Source: Amphritea sp. 1_MG-2023 (GTDB lineage Bacteria; Pseudomonadota; Gammaproteobacteria; Pseudomonadales; Balneatricaceae). From it: a stretch of DNA of 64,000 nt. Both the position numbers and the translations under genes were made by a program. The stretch spans positions 1-64,000 of the forward strand of contig NZ_JAUOQE010000022.1 of assembly GCF_030547545.1 (NCBI RefSeq). The letters are read 5' to 3'. Shown here piece after piece: positions 1 to 7,671 of this stretch (the stretch's first letter is position 1; each line of letters begins with the position of its first letter). Under the pieces are notes generated by a model. That model ran no database searches, had not been told where the DNA came from, and saw nothing but the letters and a program-made list of their open reading frames with translations.

Positions 1-73
1 ATGCCTGTAACTGTTGCCTTGATCTCCAGCTTCTCTGTAAGCCAGAGGCGTAATTGACTTATTCGCACCTTCC
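1..73. mobile_element. IS5-type MITE, copy 1 (right end, cut by window edge)
   Basis: The first 73 bases match the right end of the element seen complete at 1456-1618, 14097-14259 and 37106-37368. It ends in the 18-bp terminus GACTTATTCGCACCTTCC, whose reverse complement is the left terminus of the other copies. The next four bases, CTAA (74-77), are the presumed target duplication; the other half lies outside the window. The terminus resembles that of E. coli IS5, which duplicates YTAR targets. No transposase is encoded. The insertion coincides with the stop codon of the DUF5610 gene. Confidence 0.85.
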
Positions 74-661
74 CTAAGCTTGCCCGCCTGCCTCATCGGC
101 TAAGCTGGGGGCTTGTTCGAGCAAGCTATCGGTCAGAATTGAGAGCTTTTCTTGCACTAAGTCATAGGTCTTATCGATATTGCTAGCGATATCACCATCG
201 AGTACTTGTAAGCCATCGAGAATATCACGAGCTTCACTAAAGCCTTGATCAATCCCCCCACCAATTACATCAACAAAGTGGGTCACCTGATCTTGATAAT
301 TCATCTCTGGGTGCTGTGCTTGATAGCTACTGAAAAAACCAGCGCTGAGGGACACAATGCGTTCAGCCGTGGCATCAGGAGAGACATCTAAGCCCGAGTC
401 ATAGGCCTTTTGGATTGATGATTCGCCGAGATCGGTTTCGAGCACTTTGTTGAGTTCAGTGACTGCCGAGCGGTACAGCAGGGTCAGGGAGTCATTACCT
501 GACGAGATACTGACCTCTAATGCGGCTTGTAATATCGCCTGATTGTGGGCGGTTTTATTCTCTTGAGCCTGAGTCGCTGCTGTCGTGCCAGAAAAAGTAT
601 CAGTGCCTGTTGTTTTACTCTGCTCTGTTGCCGCTTGAGGGCTGATAGACGTGATCTCCAT
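74..661 (-). CDS. DUF5610 domain-containing protein
   Basis: The product has 195 residues, is acidic and Ser/Thr/Gln-rich at the N-terminus (about 1-45) and then mainly helical. Residues from about 100 on, including the stretch GGGIDQGFSEARDIL, look like the DUF5610 family found in pseudomonads and other marine gammaproteobacteria. The function of that family is not known to me. There is no signal peptide, membrane segment or catalytic motif. The ATG at 661 is preceded by AGGAGATG, a good ribosome-binding site. The TAG stop (74-76) is built from the target duplication of MITE copy 1, so the insertion leaves the reading frame intact. The gene appears to be a single transcription unit. Confidence 0.7.
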   Translation of the reverse strand: MEITSISPQAATEQSKTTGTDTFSGTTAATQAQENKTAHNQAILQAALEVSISSGNDSLTLLYRSAVTELNKVLETDLGESSIQKAYDSGLDVSPDATAERIVSLSAGFFSSYQAQHPEMNYQDQVTHFVDVIGGGIDQGFSEARDILDGLQVLDGDIASNIDKTYDLVQEKLSILTDSLLEQAPSLADEAGGQA

Positions 662-858
662 CTCATCTCCTATAGCTGAGTTAGGTGAGTTGCAGGGAAG
701 CTGTGGTAGCGATTCCCAGTATTGCGTAGGTTATCGGCAGGCAGGGGCTTTTCTGTTATGAAAGTTTTTCATAAATCAGCGCTTTTGTTGAGCGTGTTAG
801 CTATCCGGTGGTGTCGATTAGTTAACCGTATCAAATTGAGTTTAGCGCATCAGTATAA

Positions 859-883
859 AAAATGCCGCGTTCGGCGGCATTTT
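859..883 (-). terminator. Bidirectional hairpin terminator downstream of the DUF2892 gene
   Basis: AAAATGCCGC and GCGGCATTTT form a 10-bp stem with a 5-nt loop, with A-runs before and T-runs after, so it can work on either strand. It lies 47 bp past the stop of the minus-strand DUF2892-type gene. The rest of 662-929 shows no gene. Confidence 0.75.
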
Positions 884-929
884 ACCCGTTTGTGGGGTTA
901 GCGTTGAGCTCTTGTGGAGTCGATCTATT

Positions 930-1334
930 TTAAGAGGCTTTCTTAAACCCAAGCACTGAGGCTATGGTGAAAGCAGGGCACCAACCGGTGAAGGCGGACT
1001 GCACTAAGCTAACCCCAGCAACGGCGGTTATATATAACAACCATGGTGGTGCTGCAAAAAGAAGATAAGCCCCCACGGTGGCCAGAACCAGAGATCCTGC
1101 AATAATATGAACACCTTGGTGTATGCTCATTCCTGTGCTACAGGTTTGTTCTTTTAACTTGAGTAGTCGAAACAGTGTCATCGCGGGGCACCAGCCTGTA
1201 AAGGCTGATTGGAGTAAATTAAGGCCGACAAAGCCGGTGAGGTAATACCAAACGGGATTGATATAAGTACCGAGTGCGAGACTGATAAGAATAACCGATC
1301 CCGCTAATAGGCGAAGCGCAGCGTTAAGCGTCAT
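930..1334 (-). CDS. Duplicated DUF2892 small membrane protein
   Basis: The 134-residue protein is an internal duplication. Each half carries a hydrophobic helix pair ending in the ten-residue signature QSAFTGWCPA (residues 42-51 and 112-121), so Cys49 and Cys119 occupy equivalent positions. This is the DUF2892 (YgaP membrane-domain-like) family, often found with sulfur-transfer and sulfide-response genes. The conserved GWCP cysteines suggest a thiol or persulfide role, but that is inference. About four membrane segments are expected. A perfect palindrome at 1399-1418 lies upstream and may be its operator, and a terminator follows at 859-883. No rhodanese or sulfide oxidase gene is adjacent; MITE copy 2 lies directly upstream. 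Confidence 0.75.
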   Translation of the reverse strand: MTLNAALRLLAGSVILISLALGTYINPVWYYLTGFVGLNLLQSAFTGWCPAMTLFRLLKLKEQTCSTGMSIHQGVHIIAGSLVLATVGAYLLFAAPPWLLYITAVAGVSLVQSAFTGWCPAFTIASVLGFKKAS

Positions 1335-1398
1335 AAGAGTTAACCTCGTGGTGAGTGAAGGTATGAATGCCGATGCCCGAAGGCTTAGCGATCATTCT

Positions 1399-1418
1399 AT
1401 ATTAGAATGATCTAATAT
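1399..1418. promoter_or_regulatory. Palindromic operator candidate upstream of the DUF2892 gene
   Basis: ATATTAGA-ATGA-TCTAATAT is a perfect 8-bp inverted repeat with a 4-bp spacer, 65 bp upstream of the DUF2892 start. AT-rich palindromes of this form are bound by ArsR-family dimers such as the BigR/SqrR persulfide sensors, whose targets include DUF2892 genes. No ArsR gene is in the window, so the assignment rests on site shape and target type. Confidence 0.45.
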
Positions 1419-1455
1419 TGAAATTAATTTCTGCTCGCTGGATTTCTAAGCTTAG

Positions 1456-1618
1456 GGAGGGTGCGAATCAGTCCGTTATGTTCTCCCTTCGGGGCTTTCA
1501 GAGAAGCAGGATCTCCGCGTTAACATTTTTCGACATACAACCAGTATGCCTGTAACTGTTGCCTTGAACTCCCGGTTCTCTGTAAGCCAGAGGCGTAATT
1601 GACTTATTCACACCTTCC
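1456..1618. mobile_element. IS5-type MITE, copy 2 (163 bp, middle-length form)
   Basis: Complete element with diverged termini (GGAGGGTGCGAATCAG on the left, CACACCTTCC on the right), flanked by an exact TTAG duplication (1452-1455 and 1619-1622). Length and internal sequence match copy 6. The interior carries an imperfect hairpin around CAGAGAAGC and GCTTCTCTG-like arms. It sits between the DUF2892 promoter region and uspE. Its drifted ends suggest it is one of the older copies. Confidence 0.9.
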
Positions 1619-1724
1619 TTAGCTATGCTTAAGGTTGTTTTGTTTGTGTTATGTCAATGATTAGAGTTGGCAAACTAAGCGGTCTGACGCATGCTAGAAA
1701 TATAACCACTCAGGAGATTTTACC

Positions 1725-2663
1725 GTGGATATCAGCAAAATTTTGGTGAACATTGAGCAGGGCGCTGATGCTGAACTGTTATTGGAAAAAGCCCTTCGTC
1801 TGGCGGAGGGTAGTGGTGCCAAGGTCGAGTTATTTTGTTGCTGTTATAACGCTGCATTGCGGCAAAGTTATCTGTTTGATCAAGCCTCGCTCAGTAAAGC
1901 AGAACAGGCCTATCAACGTCATGTGGAAGCTGAGTTAGAGCCGTTAACCTTGCCATTTAAGCAACTCAATATCGATATCGATATGGATGTTTGTTGGCAA
2001 CGTCATCCGGCCGAAGCGGTGGTGCGCAAAGCGCTACGTTTTGCTCCTGATATTGTATTGCATCAGATTAAACAGCATAGCCGCTTGGGTCACTATCTAT
2101 TCGATCAATCGGATTGGCAGTTGATTCGGGAGTGCCCCGTACCGTTGTTATTAGTCAAACAGAAGGTATGGTCCGATGGTGGGCATGTCGCGGCGGCGGT
2201 GGATCCCTTGCATGAGTGTGACCGTGCGGCGGCGTTAGATCACCGAATATTGGCATGGGCGCGGCGGATGGTGCATGCCTTAGAGGGCGATCTGAAAGTG
2301 ATGCATAGCTACAGCGTCTTGCCGCATTCGGTTATTTTTGATGAGCACCTAGTACTCGATTTCGAGCAGATGCAGCATACCGTTAGAACGATGCATATCG
2401 AAGCGTTATCGAAACTACTCAAACCTTATGGTTTAACCACGGATAATCCCGCCGTCACGGTGAAAGAAAAAGAAGCCCATCGGGCAATACTTGAATATGT
2501 CGATGAGGCACATATTGATATTCTCGTTGTCGGCGGGGTGACCCGTGGACTGATTGATAGAATCTTGGTGGGCAGCACTATTGAGCGGATTTTAGATGAA
2601 CTGCAGGCCGATTTAATGGTGGTTAAACCGCCAGGTTTCGTCAGTAGTATCGAGGAAAACTAA
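1725..2663 (+). CDS. uspE: Universal stress protein, tandem-domain UspE type
   Basis: The 312-residue product is two Usp domains in tandem (about 1-145 and 155-305), the UspE architecture and length. The second half holds the ATP-binding-like glycine motif GGVTRGLIDRILVGSTIERI near residues 270-290, followed by ADLMVVKPPGF at the C-terminus. UspE-class proteins are cytoplasmic and act in stress survival and motility or adhesion control; no reaction is established. The start is GTG at 1725 with a strong AGGAG 8 bp upstream; no in-frame ATG fits better. The gene is monocistronic. MITE copy 2 ends about 100 bp upstream. Confidence 0.88.
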   Translation: MDISKILVNIEQGADAELLLEKALRLAEGSGAKVELFCCCYNAALRQSYLFDQASLSKAEQAYQRHVEAELEPLTLPFKQLNIDIDMDVCWQRHPAEAVVRKALRFAPDIVLHQIKQHSRLGHYLFDQSDWQLIRECPVPLLLVKQKVWSDGGHVAAAVDPLHECDRAAALDHRILAWARRMVHALEGDLKVMHSYSVLPHSVIFDEHLVLDFEQMQHTVRTMHIEALSKLLKPYGLTTDNPAVTVKEKEAHRAILEYVDEAHIDILVVGGVTRGLIDRILVGSTIERILDELQADLMVVKPPGFVSSIEEN

Positions 2664-2830
2664 AATAGCCTGCTACATGATACGGTTAATTATGCGTGAT
2701 GCGAGAGTAACACTCATTGAGCGAATCGATAGCAGGCGCCAGAGGCTCCTGCTGGGTATTGATGGCATAAAAACCGTCGATATCGTGCTTTCCAAGCAAC
2801 ATCTACCGATAGCATGGTTTTAATTAGCGA

Positions 2831-3376
2831 TTAGCGTAGATAGTTTTGACTAAACTCTCTAAATTGATCGGTGCCTGATGTTTGAATCCATTCGAAGCCA
2901 ACCATCTCTTTAGTGACGATGTGGATACCACAGTGGCGCATCCGTTCCAGTGCCATCGCTTTATCGGCAGGATTACGCGATGATACAGCATCGGCAACCA
3001 CATACACCTCTCGTGCTTGCTGTTTAATTTGAATGGCGGTTTGCAAAACACAGACGTGCGCTTCCATCCCTACAATAATCACCTGATTAGGTTTTAGGCC
3101 GTTAATCTTCTCGTTACAGTTTGGCTCTGCCATACAAGAGAAATGCATTTTCTCCATAAAACCTTCCTGCGGCAACACATCACGGAGTTGTTCAACCGTG
3201 GGGCCTAGTCCTTTTGGATATTGCTCGGTGGTGAGTATTGGCACACTGGCTAGTTTGGCGACTTCAGCAAGCCAGCGAACATTGGCGATTACAGCCTCTC
3301 CTTCATCGATCGCTGGGGCGAGTTTTTCTTGAATATCAACGACTAGCAAACAGGATGAATTGGGGTAGATCAACAT
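2831..3376 (-). CDS. Isochorismatase-family cysteine hydrolase (YcaC-like)
   Basis: With the ATG at 3376 the protein has 181 residues. That start has GGAG about 8 bp upstream, whereas an in-frame ATG 36 bp earlier has no comparable site. It shows the cysteine-hydrolase triad of the isochorismatase/nicotinamidase superfamily: Asp14 (in LLVVDIQEKL), Lys76 (in FMEKMHFSC) and Cys109 (in GMEAHVCVLQT). The motif AHVCVLQT resembles YcaC-type members, whose substrate is unknown, so I do not assign isochorismate or nicotinamide. It is a single minus-strand gene facing uspE tail to tail, with no visible partner. Confidence 0.8.
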   Translation of the reverse strand: MLIYPNSSCLLVVDIQEKLAPAIDEGEAVIANVRWLAEVAKLASVPILTTEQYPKGLGPTVEQLRDVLPQEGFMEKMHFSCMAEPNCNEKINGLKPNQVIIVGMEAHVCVLQTAIQIKQQAREVYVVADAVSSRNPADKAMALERMRHCGIHIVTKEMVGFEWIQTSGTDQFREFSQNYLR

Positions 3377-3857
3377 AGAGATACTCCGCATAACAGAGGC
3401 CGTAAGCCTCACTTAAACGCCGGGTATAAGTGCTTTATTTTCAGCTGAAAGCAACGCCGGCAACAAGGTAAACGCTGATAAGGATATACCCTAGTATGTG
3501 GTTTGGCTATGGTCACTATCGCTAAGTTGCTGCTTGAGTGTTGCCGCATGAAGCGCAGGTGAATCCTGATATTAAATCCGACTTTCGCCTGAACGAATGC
3601 GCGGGGTATAAATAGCACGGGACTAGCAAAGCCGTAGAGAAAAACTGACAGGGGTATCTGTCCTGGGTGCCGTTTTGGTGTTTATCAATCAGCACCGGCT
3701 AGGGTATTGGTTTGATGTCGCTTGCGGTCTAATAGTCGTCACGCAGTGACATGTTAATGAGATCACTTAAATAATTAGCATAAGGGTATTCCTGTATTTT
3801 TGAATGCGTTAGAATAGCCTTTATACCGATATTCAATTAGAAAATGGATCTTATATT
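3377..3857. other. Intergenic stretch without a supported gene
   Basis: About 480 bp between two divergently oriented genes. Short open frames occur on the minus strand (for example 3409-3618) but have no ribosome site or recognisable protein. The last 100 bp before 3858 are AT-rich and presumably hold the promoter of the hexapeptide-repeat gene. Confidence 0.5.
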
Positions 3858-4457
3858 ATGAAAGTCTATTCTATCGATGGAATTACGCCGGTGATCGATC
3901 CGACTGCGTTTGTACATCCAACAGCGGTACTGATTGGCGATGTGATTGTTGGCCCCGGTTGCTATGTTGGCCCAGGCGCTTGCTTGCGAGGTGATTTTGG
4001 TCGGTTGGAATTAAAGCAGGGAGCCAATTTGCAGGATACCTGCGTTATGCACGGCTTTCCGGGCACCGATACTGTGGTTGAAGAGGATGGTCATATTGGT
4101 CACGGGGCCGTCTTACATGGTTGTGTGATCGGTAAAAATGCATTGGTGGGTATGAACTCTGTGATTATGGATGGAGCGACCATCGGAGAGTCGTCAATTG
4201 TCGCGGCGATGTCATTTGTGAAAGCGAAAATGGAGGTGCCCGCTCGGACGTTAGTGGCGGGTTCGCCTGCGCGTATTATTAAAGAATTAACCGATAAAGA
4301 GATTGATTGGAAGTCCGCGGGCACCCGTCAATATCAGGATTTGACACTGCGTTGTATGAATACCATGCAGGAAACAGAGGCATTGACGGCCGTTGAGGCC
4401 GACCGCCCTCGGTTAGAGGTGGGTATTGAAGGGGCGATACCCAAATATAAAAGTTGA
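3858..4457 (+). CDS. PaaY/CaiE-family gamma-carbonic-anhydrase-like hexapeptide protein
   Basis: This 199-residue left-handed beta-helix protein matches PaaY and CaiE in length. Hexapeptide repeats run from about residue 15 to 140 and a helical tail closes the trimer. The three histidines that bind metal in gamma-class carbonic anhydrases are present as His65 (VMHGFPGTD), His82 and His87 (HIGHGAVLH). PaaY is a thioesterase that rescues CoA derivatives in phenylacetate catabolism; CaiE acts in carnitine metabolism. Neither paa nor cai genes are nearby, so the exact role is open. The ATG at 3858 starts the conserved N-terminus. Confidence 0.78.
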   Translation: MKVYSIDGITPVIDPTAFVHPTAVLIGDVIVGPGCYVGPGACLRGDFGRLELKQGANLQDTCVMHGFPGTDTVVEEDGHIGHGAVLHGCVIGKNALVGMNSVIMDGATIGESSIVAAMSFVKAKMEVPARTLVAGSPARIIKELTDKEIDWKSAGTRQYQDLTLRCMNTMQETEALTAVEADRPRLEVGIEGAIPKYKS

Positions 4458-4583
4458 GTTTGTGGTTGCAGGCGCTGACTCGTCTGCAGCCTAACTCGTA
4501 TGCTGTTTGGGGTTTGGGAAGGTAAGAAGTAGAGGTCTTCCTGAATCGCTGTTTTATCGCGGGTGTTGTGGACGATGTTCGTA

Positions 4584-4771
4584 CAGCCTGTCAGTTCAAC
4601 CTATCAGTTTAGCGCATCATCAGTCTGTCAGTTCAACCTATCAGTTCAGCGTATCAATTCAGTCTATCAGTTCAGTCTGTCAGTTCAGCACATCAATTCA
4701 GTCTATCAGTTCAGCACATCAATTCAGTCTATCTATTCAGCTCTGCAATACAGCCCACTCATTCAGTCTAT
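4584..4771. repeat. 13-bp tandem repeat (minisatellite), about 14 units
   Basis: Units of the form CARTTCAGYCYAT repeat head to tail from 4584 to 4771. They are exact 13-mers except for an 8-bp first unit and one 11-bp unit at 4618-4628, and the last three units are degenerate. A 26-bp two-unit block repeats exactly at 4681-4706 and 4707-4732, showing recent duplication. Because 13 is not a multiple of three and the unit has no plus-strand stop, the plus frames stay open for about 80 codons; I do not think this is coding. The array lies between the PaaY/CaiE-like gene and MITE copy 3. Confidence 0.9.
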
Positions 4772-4825
4772 CAATTTCACTGCTGAGTTAGTTTGATTAC
4801 TGTTTCATCCGCCGGTTTAAGGTAA

Positions 4826-4918
4826 GGAAGGTGCGAATAAGTCGTTATGTTCTCTGCGAACATTAGAATGGCCAGATACGCGAAAGCCAGAGGCGTAATT
4901 GACTTATTCGCACCTTCC
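4826..4918. mobile_element. IS5-type MITE, copy 3 (93 bp, short form)
   Basis: Complete short element with 18-bp terminal inverted repeats. The flanks are GTAA (4822-4825) and CTAA (4919-4922), so the YTAR-type duplication is off by one base. It has one single-base deletion after the left terminus relative to copies 4, 5 and 8. It sits just upstream of the tetR promoter. Confidence 0.88.
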
Positions 4919-4948
4919 CTAAGTCAGTTCATTGAGGTTTATTGATGC

Positions 4949-4999
4949 TTGACAGAGTAGAGTGTTCATTCTACTCTATAGGTAGATTAAACATTCTAC
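4949..4999 (+). promoter_or_regulatory. tetR promoter with two operator-like palindromes
   Basis: TTGACA (4949-4954), 17 bp and TACTCT (4972-4977) form a good sigma-70 promoter. Two related 18-bp imperfect palindromes, at 4957-4974 (GTAGAGTG-TT-CATTCTAC) and 4982-4999 (GTAGATTA-AA-CATTCTAC), share the half-site CATTCTAC, with starts 25 bp apart. The first overlaps the -10 and the second lies downstream of it, as expected for autorepression by the TetR protein encoded 12 bp further on. Confidence 0.6.
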
Positions 5000-5011
5000 C
5001 TGTGAGGATTT

Positions 5012-5524
5012 ATGCTTAAAGAACAGATTGCAGCGAGTCTCGAACAGGCATTCAGTCAGTATGGATTTGCTGAACCTAGCGTGGCGCAGTTAAAAACGGC
5101 GTGTCATGTCAGCCTGCGAACGTTGTATAAACATTATCCCTCTAAAGAAGCCATGGTGGTTGCAGCGCTGGAGCATCGTCATCAGCGCTATCTGTCTTTT
5201 CTACTGCAAGATGCGCCAGGCAAAGGGATTGAATCAGTAGTTCATATTTTTGATCGGCTGGAAGAGTGGATGTCGGCATATGCGCCACATGGCTGTTTAT
5301 CGGTGAATGCGATGGCGGCTTTTCCTGATAACGCAGCGATAAGCTGTATTGTGCAGCAACATAAAGCGGCTGTGCGTGTGTTCTTGGGCGAACAGAGTTT
5401 GCGAGACGATCTAGCGACCCCCATCTTTATCTTACACGAAGGTATCGCGAGTGCTTGGCCAATGTTGGGGCGAGAAGCCATTACCGCCGCTCAACAAATA
5501 CTACTAACACTGCAAAAAGGATAG
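5012..5524 (+). CDS. TetR/AcrR-family transcriptional regulator
   Basis: The 170-residue protein has a typical N-terminal TetR helix-turn-helix. Residues from about 18 to 48 read FAEPSVAQLKTACHVSLRTL and YKHYPSKEAMVVAAL, with the family Y-x-H-Y/F-x-S-K-E motif. The C-terminal ligand domain (50-170) is divergent and the effector cannot be predicted. It is the first gene of a two-gene operon: the dehydrogenase starts 5 bp after its stop. Two palindromes in its own promoter suggest that it represses itself and the dehydrogenase, with a reactive carbonyl or quinone as a plausible inducer (inference). Confidence 0.85.
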   Translation: MLKEQIAASLEQAFSQYGFAEPSVAQLKTACHVSLRTLYKHYPSKEAMVVAALEHRHQRYLSFLLQDAPGKGIESVVHIFDRLEEWMSAYAPHGCLSVNAMAAFPDNAAISCIVQQHKAAVRVFLGEQSLRDDLATPIFILHEGIASAWPMLGREAITAAQQILLTLQKG

Positions 5525-5529
5525 CCCTC

Positions 5530-6615
5530 ATGAAGACTACATTAACCAACGAAACGATTCCTGAAACTATGCGCGCAGTGCAATTAATCGGTCATGGTGG
5601 ACCTGAAATGTTGCAATACAGTGAGACACTAGCGGTGCCAACACCATCGGCTAATGACGTGTTGATTCGTGTTGCTGCCGCAGGGGTTAACAATACCGAT
5701 ATCAATACTCGCATCGGTTGGTACTCAAAACAAAGCAGTGCGGAAGACGATGATAAAAGTGCCGATGCCAGCTGGACAGGTAATGCTTTACGTTTGCCTT
5801 TGATTCAGGGCGCAGATGTTTGTGGCTATATTGTGGCGGTGGGCGAAAATGTGTCATCAGCACGTCTTGGTGAGCGTGTGTTGATTGAGCCTTGTTTACG
5901 CGAGATCGACGGTCAGCTATTAAGTACACCTGGGTATTATGGTTCTGAATGCGATGGCGGCTTTGCCGACTATACGGTGGTTGCTGCTCGACATGCTCAT
6001 GCTGTGAATAGCCCGCTAACCGATATTGAATTAGCGTCGTTTCCGTGTTCATACTCCACCGCTGAAAATATGCTCAGTCGAACGCACGTTGGCCCACAGG
6101 ATCGAGTGTTGATCTCCGGTGCATCTGGTGGAGTAGGATCGGCCGCGGTGCAGTTGGCAAAGGCCCGCGGGGCCTATGTCATTGCAATAACCAGCCCGAG
6201 TAAATATCAGTCGTTGCTAGCATTGGGTGCCGATCAGGTGATTCCTCGGGATGCGGATCTACTTGAGGTGTTGTCGGACAACAGTGTTGATGTCGTGATT
6301 GATCTCGTGGCAGGGCCGCAGTGGTCCCAATTTCTACAGGTATTAAAACCCGGTAGCCGATATGCGGTATCGGGAGCGATTGGGGGGCCGATAGTCGAGC
6401 TGGATATCAGAACTTTGTATCTCAAAGATCTTAGCTTTTTTGGTTGTACCGTATTAGGCACCGAGGTTTTTCAGAATTTAATTCGCTGTATTGAGCAAGA
6501 AAAAGTTCAGCCGATGGTGGCGCAGACGTTTCCATTAGCGGATATCGCGGCGGCACAAGCACAATTTTTGGCAAAGGAACATGTGGGTAAAATTGTATTG
6601 ACGTTAGCGGCATGA
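5530..6615 (+). CDS. Medium-chain dehydrogenase/reductase (quinone oxidoreductase/ADH-like)
   Basis: The ATG at 5530 has AGGA 8-10 bp upstream and gives 361 residues; a frame open further upstream overlaps tetR and is not needed. The GroES-like N-domain (about 15-155) is followed by a Rossmann domain with the nucleotide-binding segment ISGASGGVG at about 195-203. The residues LIQGADVCGYIVAVG and GERVLIEP are standard for COG0604/COG1064 members. The protein probably reduces an activated alkene, quinone or aldehyde with NAD(P)H in the cytoplasm. The substrate is unknown. It is co-transcribed with the upstream tetR gene. Confidence 0.8.
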   Translation: MKTTLTNETIPETMRAVQLIGHGGPEMLQYSETLAVPTPSANDVLIRVAAAGVNNTDINTRIGWYSKQSSAEDDDKSADASWTGNALRLPLIQGADVCGYIVAVGENVSSARLGERVLIEPCLREIDGQLLSTPGYYGSECDGGFADYTVVAARHAHAVNSPLTDIELASFPCSYSTAENMLSRTHVGPQDRVLISGASGGVGSAAVQLAKARGAYVIAITSPSKYQSLLALGADQVIPRDADLLEVLSDNSVDVVIDLVAGPQWSQFLQVLKPGSRYAVSGAIGGPIVELDIRTLYLKDLSFFGCTVLGTEVFQNLIRCIEQEKVQPMVAQTFPLADIAAAQAQFLAKEHVGKIVLTLAA

Positions 6616-6938
6616 GGTTTTGTTTTTCGTAAAGAGGGTGTAAGCATACATGCTATTGCCTTGATGGACTATCGATCTCGCCGAAGCGTTGTTTTGGACG
6701 GCTGAATCAGTTGTTCTGTTGCACGCTTCTTCGCCGCACACTTAAGTGTCAGGGGTTTGATGGCGCTGCTATCGATGTCGACTACTTCTCTTCGGTGAAG
6801 CGATGCTTCAATGGCGTTGAATATCGTTGAACGCTATGCAGTCGTTGCAACAGACGATCAATCGGGTAAAATCGGCGCACATATCGCGAATCAGTGGGTA
6901 TCATTCGATTCGTATTTACCAATATTGAGGAGTCGCTT
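6616..6938. other. Intergenic stretch before thrH, no gene seen
   Basis: About 320 bp without a supportable frame or strong hairpin. It should hold the promoter of thrH; no clear -35/-10 pair stands out. Confidence 0.4.
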
Positions 6939-7556
6939 GTGGAACTCGCATGTCTTGACCTAGAAGGTGTATTGATCCCTGAGATTTGGATCGCTTTTGC
7001 CGAAGAAACCGGAATAGAAGAACTTAAAGCGACAACCCGTGATATTCCCGATTATGATGTGCTGATGAAGCAACGACTGCGTATCCTCGACGAGCATGGC
7101 TTAACCTTGCCACAGATTCAAGCCACTATCGATCGTCTGTCTCCTTTGGAAGGTGCGCGGGAATTTATCGATTGGTTGCGTGAACGTTTTCAAGTGGTGA
7201 TTCTGTCGGATACCTTTTACGAATTTGCCGCACCATTGATGAAGCAGCTCGGTTATCCAACCTTGCTGTGTCACAAGTTGGAAGTGGATGAAACGGGGCG
7301 GATTACCGATTATACCTTGCGGCAAAAAGACCCTAAGCGTCAGTCAGTGCGGGCATTTCAGTTGTTAAACTATCGGGTTATTGCCGCCGGTGATTCCTAC
7401 AACGACACGACCATGCTTAGTCAAGCGGAAGCGGGTGTGCTTTTTCATGCGCCTGCGAATGTGATCGATGAGTTCCCTCAGTTTCCCGCGGTACACACCT
7501 TTGATGACCTGAAAAAAGAGTTTATCAAGGCCAGTCAGCGTGATTTGACGCTGTAA
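6939..7556 (+). CDS. thrH: Phosphoserine phosphatase / homoserine phosphotransferase ThrH
   Basis: Starting at GTG 6939, with GAGGAG 6 bp upstream, the product is 205 residues, the same length as Pseudomonas ThrH; an in-frame ATG 45 bp upstream lacks a ribosome site. It is a HAD phosphatase. The nucleophile loop is DLEG (Asp7, with Glu9 in place of the usual second Asp, as in ThrH), followed by IPDYDVLMKQRLRILDEHG, motif II Ser in ILSDTFYEF, motif III Lys in QKDPKRQS and motif IV GDSYNDTTML. ThrH removes phosphate from phosphoserine and can pass it to homoserine, linking serine and threonine synthesis. The gene is monocistronic and is followed by a terminator. Confidence 0.92.
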   Translation: MELACLDLEGVLIPEIWIAFAEETGIEELKATTRDIPDYDVLMKQRLRILDEHGLTLPQIQATIDRLSPLEGAREFIDWLRERFQVVILSDTFYEFAAPLMKQLGYPTLLCHKLEVDETGRITDYTLRQKDPKRQSVRAFQLLNYRVIAAGDSYNDTTMLSQAEAGVLFHAPANVIDEFPQFPAVHTFDDLKKEFIKASQRDLTL

Positions 7557-7601
7557 TCTTATAGATCTGTATCGCCGAGATCGCGGTTATTAATTTCCAC
7601 T

Positions 7602-7627
7602 AAAGAGTGCTGCGGCGCTCTTTTTTT
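7602..7627 (+). terminator. Rho-independent terminator of thrH
   Basis: AAAGAGTGC and GCGCTCTTT pair (one G-T) around a 4-nt loop and are followed by a run of seven T. It lies 45 bp after thrH and 45 bp before rsuA, separating the two. Confidence 0.85.
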
Positions 7628-7671
7628 GTTTATGATGACCCATACAAAACAGGTCAGTCAGCATTGATGTT

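Noticed and set aside
2824-3051. Minus-strand frame of 75 codons in the isochorismatase-like gene
   Set aside because: It lies entirely within the better-supported hydrolase gene in another frame.
4584-4771. CRISPR-like array
   Set aside because: The 13-bp units are contiguous without spacers, and no cas genes are present.
4507-4796. Two overlapping plus-strand frames of 77-94 codons rich in Ser, Gln, Phe and Ile
   Set aside because: They run through the 13-bp tandem repeat, whose unit lacks plus-strand stops; there is no ribosome site and no conserved protein.
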